NCBI GenBank assembly: GCA_965200955.1
Contig: OZ241742.1
Span: 1,302,001-1,366,000 of the forward strand
Source of the DNA: Bin80 sp026708685
Lineage (GTDB): Bacteria > Bacteroidota > Rhodothermia > Rhodothermales > Bin80
Reading direction: 5' to 3'
Length of the DNA: 64,000 nt
The position numbers and the translations under genes are program-made. The notes under the pieces were generated by a model, which saw only the letters and a list, made by a program, of their open reading frames with translations, did no database searches and was not told where the DNA came from. Positions 62,348 through 64,000 of the stretch are shown here, in pieces (position 1 is the first letter of the stretch; every line of letters starts with the position of its first letter).

Positions 62348-63517
62348 ATGATTGATCCAGAACTTTACCATCGGCATCAGGGCGATGACCCGCCCTACAT
62401 TTCTCGCATCGACCGAGGCCCCGCTGCGTTCTTCCACGGACGGAACGACATCCGCACACTCTTTCGGGAGATCCTTGTTGATGCACGTGGTACGCACGGC
62501 GGAACCACGTTTTTGGTGCAAGGTGCACCCGGCGCAGGGAAGTCTGCCCTGCTCCACCAACTCTATACAAAGGCGGACGGCTGGACAGTGGCACACATCG
62601 GGTCACAGGAGCTGTGGAGCCCGGCAACCATGACGCAGGCACTCGGCAAAGCCTACACTGTCAGCCGCAACCTGTCGGGCGGGTTGGATGCAAAGATATT
62701 CCACGGCAGCGCCGCCAAAGAACTGGCTGGGGATGCAAGTGCGGGTGAAGTCCTATGCCACCACACCCCCGCGGCCGGGGTAATCCTCGTGCTAGACGAA
62801 GCACAAAAACTACGCAAGATACGTCCCGAAAACATAGAGGCGGCCACGGACACACTGGACGCGATCCATAACGGCAACCTCGGCAAACCCGCCATCCTCC
62901 TCACCGGCGGATTGGGCACCACCAAAGACATACTAAAGACGCTTGATGTCTCACGGTTCGGGGATGGGTGCACCCATGAGATCGGGCCATTGAGCAAGAA
63001 GGCGGAGCGAGATGTCATCACCGACTGGCTAACCCTCGCGGGGGGGGCACGGGGTGATGTCAGCATGTGGGTCGATACCATCACAGAGAAGACGCACGCC
63101 TGGCCACAGCACATGGTCTGCTATGCCCTGAGGGCAAGAGACATCCTATTCAAGGCAGGCGGCGAAATGACCAATGAGGGACTCTCCGAAGTACTACGGC
63201 AAGGGGCCCAAGCCAGAGACAACTACTATAAAGCCCGCACCGATGGACTCCACAAAGAGGACATCCAGATCATCGCACAGCTCTTTGCAACGATGGCCCC
63301 CAACGATGCGACAACCCACAAAAAAATCATCAAAGCCCTCGCAACAGAACACCCCCCCGAGGCCGCAGAAAGACTCTTCCAGGATCTACTCCACCGAGGC
63401 GTGATCGCACGAACCGACGAGGGGGCGTACCAGATACCGATCCCCTCATTCCACACATGGATTACAAAGGGAATAGACCCGCCGCACCCCCCAAAAGACT
63501 GGTCCATCTCGCGCTAA
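62348..63517 (+). CDS. AAA+ ATPase paralogue C
   Basis: An intact 389-residue paralogue from the ATG at 62348 (MIDPELYHRHQG). The order is the same: RGPAAFFHGRND near residue 24, Walker A GAPGAGKS near 56, Walker B VILVLDEAQKL near 144, GNLGKPAILLTGGLGTTKD and DVSRFGDG, then KTHAWPQHMVCYA, NYYKARTDGL and IPIPSFHTWITKG. The coding sequence is visibly richer in G and C than the core genes and than paralogue A, with CGC/CCC/GGC-rich codons, which suggests a separate recent origin. Its first 90 bases of leader are shared with degenerate copy D just downstream, so C and D arose by tandem duplication. Confidence 0.72.
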   Translation: MIDPELYHRHQGDDPPYISRIDRGPAAFFHGRNDIRTLFREILVDARGTHGGTTFLVQGAPGAGKSALLHQLYTKADGWTVAHIGSQELWSPATMTQALGKAYTVSRNLSGGLDAKIFHGSAAKELAGDASAGEVLCHHTPAAGVILVLDEAQKLRKIRPENIEAATDTLDAIHNGNLGKPAILLTGGLGTTKDILKTLDVSRFGDGCTHEIGPLSKKAERDVITDWLTLAGGARGDVSMWVDTITEKTHAWPQHMVCYALRARDILFKAGGEMTNEGLSEVLRQGAQARDNYYKARTDGLHKEDIQIIAQLFATMAPNDATTHKKIIKALATEHPPEAAERLFQDLLHRGVIARTDEGAYQIPIPSFHTWITKGIDPPHPPKDWSISR

Positions 63518-63707
63518 GGGGCCGGGGCATCTTGCACATTACATGCGTTAGTGCATCCAAAACTTCTTCTTCTCCGCAGGGGGACCGCCTCACCACCCGC
63601 ATTCTGCTGAGCGTTAATCCGGCACCGTGGTGAACAGGGCTGGGAACCCGGCAGAGCGCAATGCGGACACCAATAACAATGACCCTGCCAACACACCGAC
63701 CACAGCG

Positions 63708-64000
63708 AGATCAATCCAGAACTCCATTACCACCCCAAAACGGAAAAGCCAGACGCGTCCTACATCTACGATGACGGAGACCGCGGGCCGGTGGGGTTCT
63801 TTCATGGACGCGACAACGTAAGAAAGCCTTTTCAATGCGCACTCGCCACCTCACGCGCTTAGAACTCAGGGACTACATTTTTTGGGGCAGGAGCACAAGG
63901 GGTAGGCAAGAGTGCCCTGCTACACCAACTGTGCAGAGACGCTGAAGGCTGGAAACAGCAAAGATCGGGACGCAGGATCTCTGAGATCCTGCCGCAATGG
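63708..64000 (+). pseudogene. AAA+ ATPase paralogue D, degenerate and cut by the window edge
   Basis: One frame reads INPELHYHPKTEKPDASYIY, then RGPVGFFHGRDNVRKPFQ, hits a TAG at about 63860, then continues NSGTTFFGAGAQGVGKSALLHQL, a Walker A with a spoiled lead. After a shift of frame the text IGTQDL is followed by TGA where paralogue C has IGSQELW. At least two stops and one frameshift are visible. The rest lies outside the window. Confidence 0.75.

Noticed and set aside
62007..62642. A 211-codon minus-strand frame over the start of AAA+ paralogue C
   Set aside because: It lies opposite the Walker A region of paralogue C and is rich in Arg/Pro/Cys, as expected for the antisense of GC-rich coding DNA.
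1..64000. CRISPR arrays
   Set aside because: I saw no series of short direct repeats with regular spacers, and no cas-like gene. The only repeats found are transposon ends, target duplications, the twin hairpins before the IS110 gene, and diverged gene copies.

Overview
The window looks like a chromosome segment of a Bacteroidota-type bacterium, most probably from the Rhodothermota/Balneolota side. The support is a SprA outer-membrane translocon of the type IX secretion system (T9SS), a large secreted protein with a T9SS type A sorting tail, DUF2480 and DUF4834-like proteins, a short CarB that lacks the allosteric C-terminal domain, and a TonB-family protein. I could not run a phylogeny, so this placement is an inference. 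The load of insertion sequences and broken genes suggests a genome under relaxed selection.

Layout. 1-2.8 kb: end of nuoG, nuoH, rpe (its 3' end runs into a tRNA-Arg gene), folK. 2.9-5.3 kb: IS1380-type transposase, a DUF4834-like protein, a TonB-family protein. 5.7-15.5 kb: carA, carB, yebC, ruvC, a small protein, then an ABC exporter whose permease is split by an IS1634-type element with a 50-bp target duplication. 15.5-18.2 kb: ogt, trigger factor, clpP, tRNA-Glu. 18.5-35 kb is accessory DNA: a DNA methyltransferase with a wrecked probable restriction enzyme, IS4-type copy 1, scraps of duplicated genes around an intact cysteine desulfurase, DUF2480 and SDR genes, a frameshifted SDH/ClpP-type protease, the first member of an AAA+ ATPase family, an IS110 element with a candidate bridge RNA, and an HTH protein. 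34.6-39.5 kb: a Type ISP restriction-modification enzyme, frame-disrupted at a 9-base poly-C tract, which points to phase variation. 39.9-57.7 kb returns to core genes: mltG, chorismate mutase, LytR_C, rsfS, the T9SS substrate, lipB, the roughly 8-kb sprA, a DUF4440-like lipoprotein and an SDR. 58-64 kb is accessory again: a decayed SDR copy and three more AAA+ ATPase paralogues. One of these is split by IS4-type copy 2, one is intact and one is degenerate.

How it fits together. The core blocks cover respiration, folate and pentose metabolism, pyrimidine/arginine precursor supply, DNA repair, protein folding and degradation, envelope maturation and T9SS export. The accessory blocks combine two restriction-modification loci (one broken, one apparently switched off by a homopolymer), four transposon families, diverged partial copies of nearby genes, and a multicopy AAA+ ATPase/C-terminal-helical family that I do not recognise as a described system. 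The strongest leads are the poly-C switch in the Type ISP enzyme, the candidate bridge RNA upstream of the IS110 recombinase, the AAA+ family, and the 50-bp target duplication of the IS1634-type element.
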